Assembly: GCA_903924805.1 (NCBI GenBank)
Contig: CAIYCZ010000049.1
Location: forward strand, 1-16,716
DNA length: 16,716 bases
Source: an uncultured delta proteobacterium
GTDB taxonomy: Bacteria > Desulfobacterota > WTBG01 > CAIYCZ01
Direction of reading: 5' to 3'
Part shown: in pieces, positions 6,977 to 14,709 of the stretch
Position numbering within the stretch: position 1 is the first letter of the stretch
Layout: each line of letters begins with the position of its first letter
The notes under the pieces: generated by a model
What the model was told of the DNA's origin: nothing
The model's input: only the letters and a program-made list of their open reading frames with translations
Databases searched by the model: none
Made by a program: the position numbers and the translations under genes

Positions 6977-9181
6977 GTGTCAAAGATCATAGCATCAGCA
7001 GCTATACGCGGAGCTCATAAGATAGCAACCCGCGTTGAAAAAAAGTATGCCGAAGTTCTGGGAAAATATGGTCCTGAACAGGAAATCGGATTCACTGATA
7101 CCGCGTATTACCTGCCGATAATTTATGCTATGCTTGGCATCCCGGTAAAAAATCTCGGAGACTGTCAGCGGGTGTTTCATCGGGCCCGCAAGCTTCTTCC
7201 TCCGCCCGTGCACGAGAAATACCACCTCCCCTATCTTGCCCCCGCGCTTGATGCAGGCATGGCAACGCTGTTTTATGAGGAGATAGAGGAGGCAATCAGG
7301 TACCTTGAACAGCCGGATTTCTATCTGCGCGGCGAGGAAGTTACTGATGCTAACCTATGGCTCGGGGCAGCAAACGATGTCATCATGAGAAAGCGCGGCG
7401 TTGAATTCGTGGACGGAACGGCTCCGGGCTTTGCAGCGGTGCTGGGTGCAGCCCCTGATAAAGAGACCGCAGCCAAAATCGCTCAGGAACTGCAGCTGAA
7501 AAATCTGTATGTTTTTATGGGTGCTGCAAGCAATGGCAAAAAGTTTTCCGAGCAACTGGTGGAAGCCGGCGTGCAGATCGGCTGGAACACCCGGCTGGTA
7601 TCCTTCGGCCCTGACGTGTCCGCCTGCGTGTTTGCCCTTGGCTTTGCCTCACGTGCTGCGATGGCATTTGGCGGCGTTACGCCCGGGGATTTCAGAAAGA
7701 ATTTGATTTACAACAAGGACCGCATTTTCGCGTTTGTCCTGGCTCTGGGATTTGTTTCCGATGAGTGGTATGCCAATGCTGCCGGTGCCATCAACTACGG
7801 GTTCCCGGTCATTGCCGACACCCCCATTCCGCAGGTATTGCCGACCGGCATCTGCACCTACGAGCACGTGGTGTCCAATATTCCCCATGACCAGATGGTG
7901 GCAAAGGCCATTGAAGTGCGCGGCCTGAAGGTCACGGTAACCGAGGTTCCCATCCCTCTCGCCTACGGTCCGGCATTTGAAGGCGAACGGGTGCGCGGTG
8001 ATGATATCCACCTTGAGTGCGGCGGCGGCCGTACCCAGATGGTTGAGTTCTCAGTACTCAAGCGGATGGATGAGGTAGAGGATGGCACGATTGAAATTGT
8101 CGGCAAAGATATCACTGATGTGCCGCCGGGATCAAAACTTCCCCTTGCCATTTATGTGGATGTTGCCGGCCGGCAGATGCAGGAGGACTTCCTGCCAATC
8201 CTGGAGCGGCAAATACATCACCTCGTCAATTATGCCCAGGGACTGATGCACATCGGGCAGCGTGATATTGCCTGGGTGCGGATAGCAAAGCAGGCTGTTG
8301 AAAAGGGCTTCACGCTCAAGCATATCGGAACCATTCTCCATGCCATGTACCACAAGGATTTTGGCAAAATCGTGGACAAAGTCCAGGTGACCATCTACAC
8401 CGAAGAACAGAAGGTCATGGAAGTGCTCAAGGAGGCACGCGCTACCTTTAAAACGCGCGATGCGCGTATTGCCGGCCTTGCTGATGAAAGTGAAAATACG
8501 TTTTACTCATGCACCCTGTGCCAGTCCTTTGCCCCGTCCCATGTGTGCGTGGTAACGCCCGAGCGGACCGGGCTGTGCGGTGCCTATAACTGGCTTGACT
8601 GCAAGGCTGCCTTTGAAATAAACCCCACCGGGCCGAACCAGCCCATAGAGAAAGGCCCGGTTCTTGAAGACCGCCTGGGCCAGTGGGAAGGGGTGAGCGC
8701 CTTTGTCAAGCAGGCATCACGGGGAAAAGTAGAGGTGGTGAGTGCCTACAGCATTCTGACCAACCCCATGACATCGTGCGGCTGCTTTGAGTGCATTGCG
8801 GCCGTGCTTGATAAATGCAACGGGGTGATGACTGTTGACCGCGATTACCGTGGCGAAACGCCGTGCGGCATGAAGTTCACAACGCTGGCAGGGTCCGTCG
8901 GCGGCGGTGCGGTTACCCCCGGGTTTGTGGGGCACAGCAAGCACTTCATCGGCTCCAGGAAATTTATTCGTGCCGAGGGCGGCATCAAGCGCCTGGTGTG
9001 GATGCCCAAACAGCTCAAGGAAGATCTGCGGGAAAAGCTCAATGAGCAGGGCAAACTCCTGGGCATTGAGAATATGGCGGACAAGATCGCTGATGAAACA
9101 ATCGGCATCACCCAGGAAGACATCCTGCCCTTCCTGAAGGGAAAGGGACACCCGGCGCTCACCATGGAGCCGTTGGTGTAA
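6977..9181 (+). CDS. acsB: Acetyl-CoA synthase / CO-methylating subunit AcsB
   Basis: A 734-residue protein that condenses CO, the methyl group from CFeSP and CoA at the Ni-Ni-[4Fe-4S] A-cluster. The A-cluster cubane cysteines are C512, C515, C524 and C534. The Cys-Gly-Cys motif that holds the two nickels is C601-G602-C603. All intervals match those I recall for Moorella AcsB (C506, C509, C518, C528, C595, C597). The N-terminal region (about 1-310) is the CODH-interacting, CO-tunnel domain, and the middle holds the CFeSP- and CoA-interacting domain. Start is GTG with a strong Shine-Dalgarno at 6964. It is a full-length bacterial-type enzyme, not the short archaeal CdhC form. It lies between cooS and acsC, each gap holding a palindrome. 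Confidence 0.98.
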   Translation: MSKIIASAAIRGAHKIATRVEKKYAEVLGKYGPEQEIGFTDTAYYLPIIYAMLGIPVKNLGDCQRVFHRARKLLPPPVHEKYHLPYLAPALDAGMATLFYEEIEEAIRYLEQPDFYLRGEEVTDANLWLGAANDVIMRKRGVEFVDGTAPGFAAVLGAAPDKETAAKIAQELQLKNLYVFMGAASNGKKFSEQLVEAGVQIGWNTRLVSFGPDVSACVFALGFASRAAMAFGGVTPGDFRKNLIYNKDRIFAFVLALGFVSDEWYANAAGAINYGFPVIADTPIPQVLPTGICTYEHVVSNIPHDQMVAKAIEVRGLKVTVTEVPIPLAYGPAFEGERVRGDDIHLECGGGRTQMVEFSVLKRMDEVEDGTIEIVGKDITDVPPGSKLPLAIYVDVAGRQMQEDFLPILERQIHHLVNYAQGLMHIGQRDIAWVRIAKQAVEKGFTLKHIGTILHAMYHKDFGKIVDKVQVTIYTEEQKVMEVLKEARATFKTRDARIAGLADESENTFYSCTLCQSFAPSHVCVVTPERTGLCGAYNWLDCKAAFEINPTGPNQPIEKGPVLEDRLGQWEGVSAFVKQASRGKVEVVSAYSILTNPMTSCGCFECIAAVLDKCNGVMTVDRDYRGETPCGMKFTTLAGSVGGGAVTPGFVGHSKHFIGSRKFIRAEGGIKRLVWMPKQLKEDLREKLNEQGKLLGIENMADKIADETIGITQEDILPFLKGKGHPALTMEPLV

Positions 9182-9192
9182 CTATTAATATA

Positions 9193-9268
9193 AGGGGTCA
9201 AGGGGTCAAGGATTCAAGTGGCCAAGCGAAAACACTTGAACCCACGAACCCTTGAATCCTCGAACCCT
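9193..9268. repeat. Period-8 palindromic repeat between acsB and acsC
   Basis: The left arm is 8-mers AGGGGTCA, AGGGGTCA, AGGATTCA, AGTGGCCA (9193-9224). The right arm is 8-mers CACTTGAA, CCCACGAA, CCCTTGAA, TCCTCGAA (9233-9264), then CCCT. Reverse complements of the right units read TTCGAGGA, TTCAAGGG, TTCGTGGG and TTCAAGTG, matching the left vocabulary. The arms form a long imperfect hairpin with a short A-rich loop (9225-9232). No T-tract follows; the acsC ribosome-binding site comes 11 bp later. Confidence 0.75.
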
Positions 9269-9290
9269 GTATATAAAAGAGGAGACACTT

Positions 9291-10640
9291 ATGGCACTTT
9301 CGGGAATGGACATTTTTAAGCTGCTTCCCAAAACCAACTGTCAGGAGTGCGGCGTTCCCACCTGCCTTGCCTTTGCCATGAGGCTGGCAGCAGGTCAGGC
9401 AGAGCTTGCAGCCTGCCCCTATGTGTCTGATGAGGCGCGGGGAAAGCTCGAAGAGGCATCAACCCCGCCGATACGGCCGGTGACCATCGGTGCGGGCGAC
9501 AGCGCTTTGAAAATCGGCGGCGAGACCGTTATCTTCAGGCATGAGAAAACCTTTGTCAACAAGCCCGGGATTGCCATGCTGCTTACTGATGCCATGGGTG
9601 ACAGCGAGATTGATGAAAAACTCAAACGGTTCAAGGAACTGCAGTATGAGCGGGTCGGTCTCATGCTAAAAGCAGATTGCGTGGCGGTTAAGGATACCGC
9701 GGGAGATCAGAAAAAATTTGTTTCACTTGTTGAAAAAGTAAAATCCGCGGGTGTTGCCAATCTCATCCTGATGAGTGAAAAACCTGACATGCAGGCTGCC
9801 GGCCTGGGCGTTTGCAAAGAACTGAGGCCGCTCCTCTATGCCGCATCCAATGGCAACGCAGAAGCGCTGGGCAAGCTGGCCAAAGAGAATGCCTGTGCGC
9901 TGGCAGTCAAGGGTAACACTGTGGATGAGGTTGCGGAACTCACGGCAAAGCTTACCGGTATGGGGCTCAAGGACCTGGTAATTGACACCGGCGCGCGGCA
10001 GCTGAATCGGGCATTCCAGGATCATGTAGCTGTCCGCAGGTCTGCGCTGCTCAGCAAGTTCCGGCCGCTGGGGTTCCCCACCATTGTATTTCCCTGCGAG
10101 ATGACCGATGATCCTATAAAAGAGGCGCTCATTGCCGCAACCTTCATTCCCAAGTATGGCGGAATCCTGGTGATGTCTGACATTACCGGGCAGAACCTGT
10201 TCCCGCTGACCGTGCAGCGCATGAACATCTACACGGATCCGCAGCGCCCCATGGCGACTACCGAGGGCATTTACGAGATAAATAATCCTGATGAGAACTC
10301 TCCGGTCATCATCACCAGCAACTTCTCGCTGACATACTTTATTGTTTCCGGAGAAGTGGAGTCAAGCCGGGTTCCCACCTGGCTGCTGATTAAGGATACC
10401 GAAGGCCTTTCCGTCCTCACCGCCTGGGCAGCGGGAAAGTTCGTCGCAGACGCCATAGCCCCGTTTGTCAAGAAGTGCGGGATTGACAGCAAGGTCAAGC
10501 ACCGCACCCTGGTAATACCCGGGGCCGCAGCAAGCATCAGCGGCGAGCTCGATGAGGAGCTGCCTGACTGGCAGGTCAAGATCGGGCCGCGTGAGGCAGC
10601 CCACCTGACAGCATTTTTAAAGAACTGGAAGGCAGCATAG
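9291..10640 (+). CDS. acsC: Corrinoid iron-sulfur protein large subunit AcsC
   Basis: A 449-residue protein that carries the [4Fe-4S] cluster and, with AcsD, the cobamide that shuttles the methyl group. The N-terminal Fe-S motif is C17-X2-C20-X4-C25-X16-C42 (NCQECGVPTCLAF...ACPYV), the classical CFeSP arrangement. A TIM barrel follows. The C-terminal region (from about residue 320, including VSGEVESSRVPTWLLIKDTEG) fits the corrinoid-binding domain. I chose ATG 9291 with GAGGAG at 9279-9284, six bases away. An upstream in-frame TTG at 9252 would lie inside the palindromic repeat and add 13 non-conserved residues. Its partners acsD and acsE are in the same cluster. Confidence 0.97.
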   Translation: MALSGMDIFKLLPKTNCQECGVPTCLAFAMRLAAGQAELAACPYVSDEARGKLEEASTPPIRPVTIGAGDSALKIGGETVIFRHEKTFVNKPGIAMLLTDAMGDSEIDEKLKRFKELQYERVGLMLKADCVAVKDTAGDQKKFVSLVEKVKSAGVANLILMSEKPDMQAAGLGVCKELRPLLYAASNGNAEALGKLAKENACALAVKGNTVDEVAELTAKLTGMGLKDLVIDTGARQLNRAFQDHVAVRRSALLSKFRPLGFPTIVFPCEMTDDPIKEALIAATFIPKYGGILVMSDITGQNLFPLTVQRMNIYTDPQRPMATTEGIYEINNPDENSPVIITSNFSLTYFIVSGEVESSRVPTWLLIKDTEGLSVLTAWAAGKFVADAIAPFVKKCGIDSKVKHRTLVIPGAAASISGELDEELPDWQVKIGPREAAHLTAFLKNWKAA

Positions 10641-10641
10641 T

Positions 10642-10700
10642 AAATGTCAAAATCCAAAGTTCAAATGTCAAAAAAGTTTAGTATTTGGATTTTGACATTT
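10642..10700. repeat. Palindrome with perfect 17-bp arms between acsC and acsE
   Basis: AAATGTCAAAATCCAAA (10642-10658) and TTTGGATTTTGACATTT (10684-10700) are exact reverse complements separated by 25 nt. The spacer repeats the same words (AGTTCAAATGTCAAAA). The right arm continues in 8-mers ATTTGGAT, TTTGACAT, TTGGAATT. It follows the acsC stop (10638-10640) by one base. A T-tract typical of terminators is absent. Confidence 0.8.
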
Positions 10701-10725
10701 GGAATTCAATAAGAAGGGAATAGAT

Positions 10726-11613
10726 ATGATTGCTACGATTGCTGAGAGCATAAACATAATGTCCAAAACCATCGGCCCTGCCATGAAGGAAAAGAATGCC
10801 AAACCTATTCAGGATATGGCCATTGCCGAAGCACAGGCAGGCGCAACATTTCTGGATGTGAATATCGGCCCTGCCAGAAAAGGCGGCGCTGAGATGATGG
10901 AATGGCTGGTAACCAGTATCCACGAGGTAGTGGACCTGCCTCTGTCACTTGACACGACCAACCTGGAAGCCATGGAGGCAGGACTGAAAGCGCACAAAAA
11001 AGGCGGCCGGCCTCTGGTAAATTCAGTATCCTGTCAGCCGGACCGGCTTGAGCCAGGGGTTAACCTGGTAAAAAAATATAATGCCCTGATGGTCGGGCTT
11101 CTCTGGGGCGCTGATGGTATGCCCCGCGATGCCAACGAGCGGGCAGCCCTTGCCGTTGACCTGATCTACAAGGCCAATGAAAAAGGTATCCCCAATGAGG
11201 ACATTTTTATAGATCCCATTGCAACCCCGGTGAGCGGTGAAATTAATCAGGTGGTTGCCTGCACTGAATTTATGGGAATGCTCCAGGACCTCGGCCCTGG
11301 CTGCAAATCCATCGTCGGCCTCTCCAATGTTTCAAATGGCACGCCGGCAGACCTGCGGCCGTATCTGAACCGGGCATACATGCTTATGTTACATAAACAG
11401 GGGCTGTATTCTGCGATTGTTGATGCCTATGACAAGGAGATCATGGCCCTTGCCAAGGGAGAAATGCCTGAGTTGTATGATCTGGTGTGCACGGTTATGG
11501 CTGGCCAGACTGTTGCTATGGCAGGCCTGTCCGAGAAAGAAAAGCAGTATGTAAAGACCGTCAATGTGCTCATGGGTAAAAACCTCTATTCTCACTCATG
11601 GCTTGAACTATAA
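10726..11613 (+). CDS. acsE: Methyl-THF:corrinoid iron-sulfur protein methyltransferase AcsE
   Basis: A 295-residue pterin-binding TIM-barrel enzyme of the DHPS-like family. It transfers the methyl group between 5-methyl-THF and the Co(I) corrinoid of AcsCD. Conserved pterin-contact positions visible are D76 in SLDTTN, N99 in LVNSVS, D163 in FIDPIA and N201 in GLSNVSN, corresponding to D75, N96, D160 and N199 recalled for Moorella AcsE. I chose ATG 10726, with GAAGGGA at 10713-10719. The upstream in-frame TTG at 10699 lies inside the palindrome and adds nine unrelated residues. The protein is about 30 residues longer than the Moorella enzyme, mostly at the C-terminus (after about 262). It is the last gene of the carbonyl-branch block; a 209-bp gap follows. 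Confidence 0.96.
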   Translation: MIATIAESINIMSKTIGPAMKEKNAKPIQDMAIAEAQAGATFLDVNIGPARKGGAEMMEWLVTSIHEVVDLPLSLDTTNLEAMEAGLKAHKKGGRPLVNSVSCQPDRLEPGVNLVKKYNALMVGLLWGADGMPRDANERAALAVDLIYKANEKGIPNEDIFIDPIATPVSGEINQVVACTEFMGMLQDLGPGCKSIVGLSNVSNGTPADLRPYLNRAYMLMLHKQGLYSAIVDAYDKEIMALAKGEMPELYDLVCTVMAGQTVAMAGLSEKEKQYVKTVNVLMGKNLYSHSWLEL

Positions 11614-11822
11614 AGAAGTACATTGATTATCAGCGCAATGGCTGAAACGATACCTGACATAAAGAGGGTCAGTTGCCTGCTTTCACAGAGTCAGTCACGC
11701 CGCTCTTTTTTTGTAGCGTTCAATACAGCAACAGATGCAATCCGCGGTTCATTACTGATCCGAACGATTCTATGTCGTGATAACAGGGTGCCCCGCGTTC
11801 TGTGTCACGGAGATGAGCAGCT
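11614..11822. other. Intergenic gap between the acs block and the met/redox block
   Basis: No convincing gene is here: a 70-codon frame from a TTG at 11623 has no positioned ribosome-binding site and no recognisable family. There is a T7 run at 11706-11712 without a clear stem in front of it. A candidate leader hairpin is listed separately. Unlike the acs gaps, this stretch has no 7/8-nt word palindrome. It is the most likely place for a separate promoter of the downstream genes, but I could not identify -35/-10 boxes with confidence. Confidence 0.5.
11776..11809 (+). promoter_or_regulatory. Candidate leader hairpin abutting the cytochrome b ribosome-binding site
   Basis: CGTGA (11776-11780) pairs with TCACG (11805-11809). 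Inside that, ACAG (11783-11786) pairs with CTGT (11800-11803). The stem is nine base pairs with a small internal loop. The last stem base is the first G of GGAG (11809-11812), the probable Shine-Dalgarno of the gene at 11823, so folding could modulate translation. Speculative. Confidence 0.25.
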
Positions 11823-12485
11823 ATGTATGAATTAGCCCGCGGCCCGCTGATGTGGGCTGCCACTGTCATATTCCTGGCAGGGATAGTGTATCGTTCAATC
11901 CAGCTGTACCTGCTCACCGGGAAAAAGGAGCGGGTGCTCTACACCGCCACTCCGGTTAAGCCCAAAGACCGAACTCCTGAAGAGCGCAAGATGGATTTTA
12001 TTATCGCCTTCAGGCATTCGCTCCTGGGCACCCATCCCATCATGGCCATCATCTCCACGGTATTCCATACCTTCATCTTTATTATCCCCATTTTTCTCCT
12101 GGGGCATAACCTCCTGATATACGAGTCGTGGGGGATATCGCTGTTCAGCCTTCCTGACGGCCTCTGTGATACGCTTACCGCCATCTTCGTACTGATCGGG
12201 CTGTTTTTTCTGCTGCGCCGTTTGATTGTTCCCCAGGTGCGGATTATCAGCACGGCGTATGATTACCTGGTGCTTGCCATCACCGTGGCGCCGTTTCTCA
12301 CCGGATTTTTTGCCTACCACCAGTGGTTTGATTACAAGACCGTAATTATCATCCATATGCTTGTCGGAGAGCTCATGCTCATTACCATCCCGTTCACCAA
12401 AATCGGGCACATGGTGTTTTTCTTTTTCGTGAGAATTCTTATCGGAAGCGAGCACAGCTTCTGGCGCGGAAGCAGAACCTGGTAA
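11823..12485 (+). CDS. NarI/DsrM-like membrane cytochrome b subunit
   Basis: A 220-residue integral membrane protein with about five hydrophobic segments (roughly 9-30, 73-96, 117-134, 147-164, 172-203). This is the topology of nitrate reductase gamma, DsrM and TmcC-type dihaem cytochromes b. Histidines suited to haem ligation are H71, H82 and H95 around the second helix, and H178 and H196 in the fifth. The 18-residue H178-H196 spacing equals that recalled for H187/H205 of E. coli NarI. Such subunits pass electrons between (mena)quinone or periplasmic donors and a cytoplasmic Fe-S partner. The next gene encodes an HdrC-like ferredoxin and then metVF follows, so it may connect methylene-THF reductase to the membrane. 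ATG 11823 has GGAG at 11809-11812. Family assignment rests on topology and context; exact subfamily unknown. Confidence 0.75.
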   Translation: MYELARGPLMWAATVIFLAGIVYRSIQLYLLTGKKERVLYTATPVKPKDRTPEERKMDFIIAFRHSLLGTHPIMAIISTVFHTFIFIIPIFLLGHNLLIYESWGISLFSLPDGLCDTLTAIFVLIGLFFLLRRLIVPQVRIISTAYDYLVLAITVAPFLTGFFAYHQWFDYKTVIIIHMLVGELMLITIPFTKIGHMVFFFFVRILIGSEHSFWRGSRTW

Positions 12486-12529
12486 GGTGATGTGACAAAA
12501 ACAGTCTTTCTATAAAAAAGGATGGTTCC

Positions 12530-13000
12530 GTGCCTGCAGGACAGAGAAAACCAGTAGATACAAAAAAGATCAAGGCGCTGCTCGACCAGCACAAGGGCAA
12601 AATACAGGTCTCCCTTGCAGCGTGTGCGAGCTGCAGCCTGTGTGCCGAGAGTTGTTTTCTGTACATGGGCAATAACCGGGATCCCCATTATATGCCGTCG
12701 TATAAATGGATCAGTTCCCTGGGCACGATCTACCGGAAACGGGGCAACGTGGACAGCACCTTTCTGGAAAAAACCCAGGACCGTATCTGGAAGAACTGCG
12801 TGCTGTGCATGCGCTGTTACTGCCCCTTCGGTATTGATATCCCCGGCCTGATTGCGCTGGCCCGAGGCATGTACCGGTCGCAGGGCTTTTACGGGATGTA
12901 CCCCTACACGGCAGGTGCGCCGGAAGCATGCGGCTCGTACACCACTGATGAGAGCAGCACTCAGGAACCGGGCACAGCCGGTGCCGGGACCGGAAAATAA
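12530..13000 (+). CDS. HdrC-like ferredoxin with two 4Fe-4S motifs
   Basis: A 156-residue soluble protein. The first motif is C32-X2-C35-X2-C38-X3-C42 (CASCSLCAESC), a normal [4Fe-4S] signature. The second is C90-X2-C93-X2-C96-X-C98-Pro (CVLCMRCYCPFGIDIP), one residue rather than three before the last cysteine. The rest fits the HdrC/TmcB/DsrK N-terminal alpha-helical ferredoxin fold. The tail after about 130 is low complexity (Ser/Thr/Gly-rich). The start is GTG at 12530 with AAGGA at 12518-12522; no ATG is available in frame. It sits 44 bp after the membrane cytochrome b and 43 bp before metV, suggesting it wires one to the other. No HdrA or HdrB accompanies it here. Confidence 0.8.
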   Translation: MPAGQRKPVDTKKIKALLDQHKGKIQVSLAACASCSLCAESCFLYMGNNRDPHYMPSYKWISSLGTIYRKRGNVDSTFLEKTQDRIWKNCVLCMRCYCPFGIDIPGLIALARGMYRSQGFYGMYPYTAGAPEACGSYTTDESSTQEPGTAGAGTGK

Positions 13001-13043
13001 CTGATACACCATGAACCCAAGAAATAATTAATGGAGTACGGCA

Positions 13044-13724
13044 ATGGTTATCGCAGAAGTAAAACCGTTAGCAGAAATACTGGAATTAATTAAGCAGTAT
13101 AAAAGAGTCCTGAATACCGGGTGCGGCGGCTGTACTGCGGTCTGCCTGGCCGGGGGCCAGAAAGAGGTGGATACGCTCAACACGAAGCTTGAACTTTCCT
13201 GCAGGGAGCAGAAGATACCCCTTGAGATCAGCGGCTTCACGGTGGAGCGCCAGTGCGACATGCAGTTTAATGCGGAGCTCGATCACCTGGTCGCATCCTA
13301 TGACGCGCTGCTCTCCATGGCCTGCGGAGCCGGTGTTCAGTTCCTTGCCGAACGCTATCCGGACAAGCCGGTCCTGCCCGCGGTCAATACCACGTTTGTG
13401 GGCGTAAACAAGGATATCGGCTGGTACGAAGAGCGCTGCCAGTCGTGCGGCGACTGCGTGCTGGGCATAACCGGCGGCATCTGTCCGGTCACCATGTGCG
13501 CCAAGTCGCTGTTTAACGGTCCCTGCGGCGGTCCCCAGGACGGACATTGCGAGGTGGACACGGACACACCCTGCGCCTGGATAAACATCTACGAGCGGCT
13601 CAAAGCCCAGGGCCGGCTGGACAATATCCTGAAAGTTTTTCCCGCGCGCGAGTGGCAGAATCAGACTCAGGGGAAGCTGCTGCTCGAAGACTACAAACAC
13701 CGCTATGTAAAAGAAACAAAATAG
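13044..13724 (+). CDS. metV: Methylene-THF reductase Fe-S/zinc subunit MetV
   Basis: A 226-residue cysteine-rich protein of the MTHFR C-terminal zinc-finger family that partners MetF in acetogen-type reductases. The N-terminal half carries C27, C30 and C34 (GCGGCTAVC), C71 and C94. The C-terminal half carries C132, C135, C138 (CQSCGDC), C147, C152, C161 (GPCGG), C169 and C177, enough for an Fe-S cluster plus metal-binding sites. In type III reductases MetV feeds electrons to the flavin of MetF. ATG 13044 is preceded by GGAG at 13033-13036, seven bases away. It lies between the HdrC-like ferredoxin and metF, with gaps of about 43 bp on both sides, so one transcript is likely. Confidence 0.92.
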   Translation: MVIAEVKPLAEILELIKQYKRVLNTGCGGCTAVCLAGGQKEVDTLNTKLELSCREQKIPLEISGFTVERQCDMQFNAELDHLVASYDALLSMACGAGVQFLAERYPDKPVLPAVNTTFVGVNKDIGWYEERCQSCGDCVLGITGGICPVTMCAKSLFNGPCGGPQDGHCEVDTDTPCAWINIYERLKAQGRLDNILKVFPAREWQNQTQGKLLLEDYKHRYVKETK

Positions 13725-13767
13725 GTGGTTAGCTTTGACAATACGCTACTGATCGCAAGGAAGCAGC

Positions 13768-14694
13768 ATGATGAAAGCAGGAAGCAATTTAGAGAAGGTA
13801 CTCAAGGCCGGCCATTTTGCCGTGACCGGCGAGCTCGGCCCGCCCCGTGGCGCAGACGTTGCTGTCATCAGGGAAAAGGCACACTATCTGAAGGGAATGG
13901 TTGACGCCGTTAACATCACCGACAACCAGACCGCTGTGGTCCGGATGGCCAGCTGGGCAGCCTCTCTGATACTCATTCAGGAAGGGCTTGAGCCAAACTA
14001 CCAGATGGTGTGCCGGGACCGCAACCGGCTTGCCATGCAGTCTGACGTCCTTGGCGCCTACGCTCTCGGGATCAGGAATATGCTGTGCCTGTCAGGTGAC
14101 CACCAGAAATTCGGCGACCACCCCAAGAGCAGGAAAGTCTTTGACATAGATTCCATGCAGCTCATCAGCATGGTGAAGAAGATGCGGGATGAAAGCAAGT
14201 TTCAGAGCGGGGAAGCTATCACGGTGGCGCCGCAGATGTTTATCGGCGCTGCGGAAAACCCGTTCGGCGAGCCCTACGAGTTCAGGGTGCTGCGGCTTGC
14301 CAAAAAAATTGAGGCAGGCGCGGATTTCATCCAGACCCAGTGCATTTACAATATGGACCGGTTTCGCACCTGGATCAGGCAATCAGTGGACAGGGGGCTC
14401 ACGGAAAAAGTGTACATACTGGCGGGTATCACCCCCTTTAAGAGTGTCGGCATGGCCAGGTACATGCAGAAAAACGTGCCGGGCCTTGATGTTCCCGATG
14501 CATTGATAAAGCGCCTTGAAGGTGTTGATAAAAAGGATCAGGCCAAAGAGGGAATTGCCCTGTGCTGCGAGCAGATCGAGGAATTAAGGGAGATGCAAGG
14601 AGTAGCCGGGGTGCATATCATGGCCATTGAATGGGAAAAGCGGGTCCCCGAGATTGTTGAAAAAGCCGGGCTGCTGCCGCGGCCGGTTGTGTAA
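13768..14694 (+). CDS. metF: 5,10-Methylene-tetrahydrofolate reductase MetF
   Basis: A 308-residue flavin-dependent TIM-barrel enzyme that interconverts methylene-THF and methyl-THF, the last reductive step before AcsE. Visible family positions are E22 in VTGELGPPRG (the conserved N-terminal glutamate), D111 in CLSGDHQ (flavin/folate aspartate) and the FIQTQ strand (187-191). The sequence has the short prokaryotic form and no C-terminal regulatory domain. ATG 13768 has AAGGA just upstream; the adjacent ATG at 13771 is an equally possible start. Coupling to metV, an HdrC-like ferredoxin and a membrane cytochrome b suggests the electron donor or acceptor is not simply NAD(P)H. It ends 15 bp before the multihaem cytochrome gene. 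Confidence 0.96.
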   Translation: MMKAGSNLEKVLKAGHFAVTGELGPPRGADVAVIREKAHYLKGMVDAVNITDNQTAVVRMASWAASLILIQEGLEPNYQMVCRDRNRLAMQSDVLGAYALGIRNMLCLSGDHQKFGDHPKSRKVFDIDSMQLISMVKKMRDESKFQSGEAITVAPQMFIGAAENPFGEPYEFRVLRLAKKIEAGADFIQTQCIYNMDRFRTWIRQSVDRGLTEKVYILAGITPFKSVGMARYMQKNVPGLDVPDALIKRLEGVDKKDQAKEGIALCCEQIEELREMQGVAGVHIMAIEWEKRVPEIVEKAGLLPRPVV

Positions 14695-14709
14695 TGTTTG
14701 GGAAATGTA

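Noticed and set aside
9252..9290. TTG start extending AcsC by 13 residues
   Set aside because: The extension lies in the period-8 palindrome; ATG 9291 has a well-placed GAGGAG and gives the standard N-terminal cysteine spacing.
10699..10725. TTG start extending AcsE by nine residues
   Set aside because: It begins inside the perfect 17-bp palindrome arm; ATG 10726 has its own ribosome-binding site.
11690..11720. T7 run after acsE as an intrinsic terminator
   Set aside because: No stable stem directly precedes the T-tract.
11623..11835. 70-codon plus-strand frame from a TTG in the gap after acsE
   Set aside because: No Shine-Dalgarno, no recognisable domain, and it overlaps the start of the well-supported cytochrome b gene.
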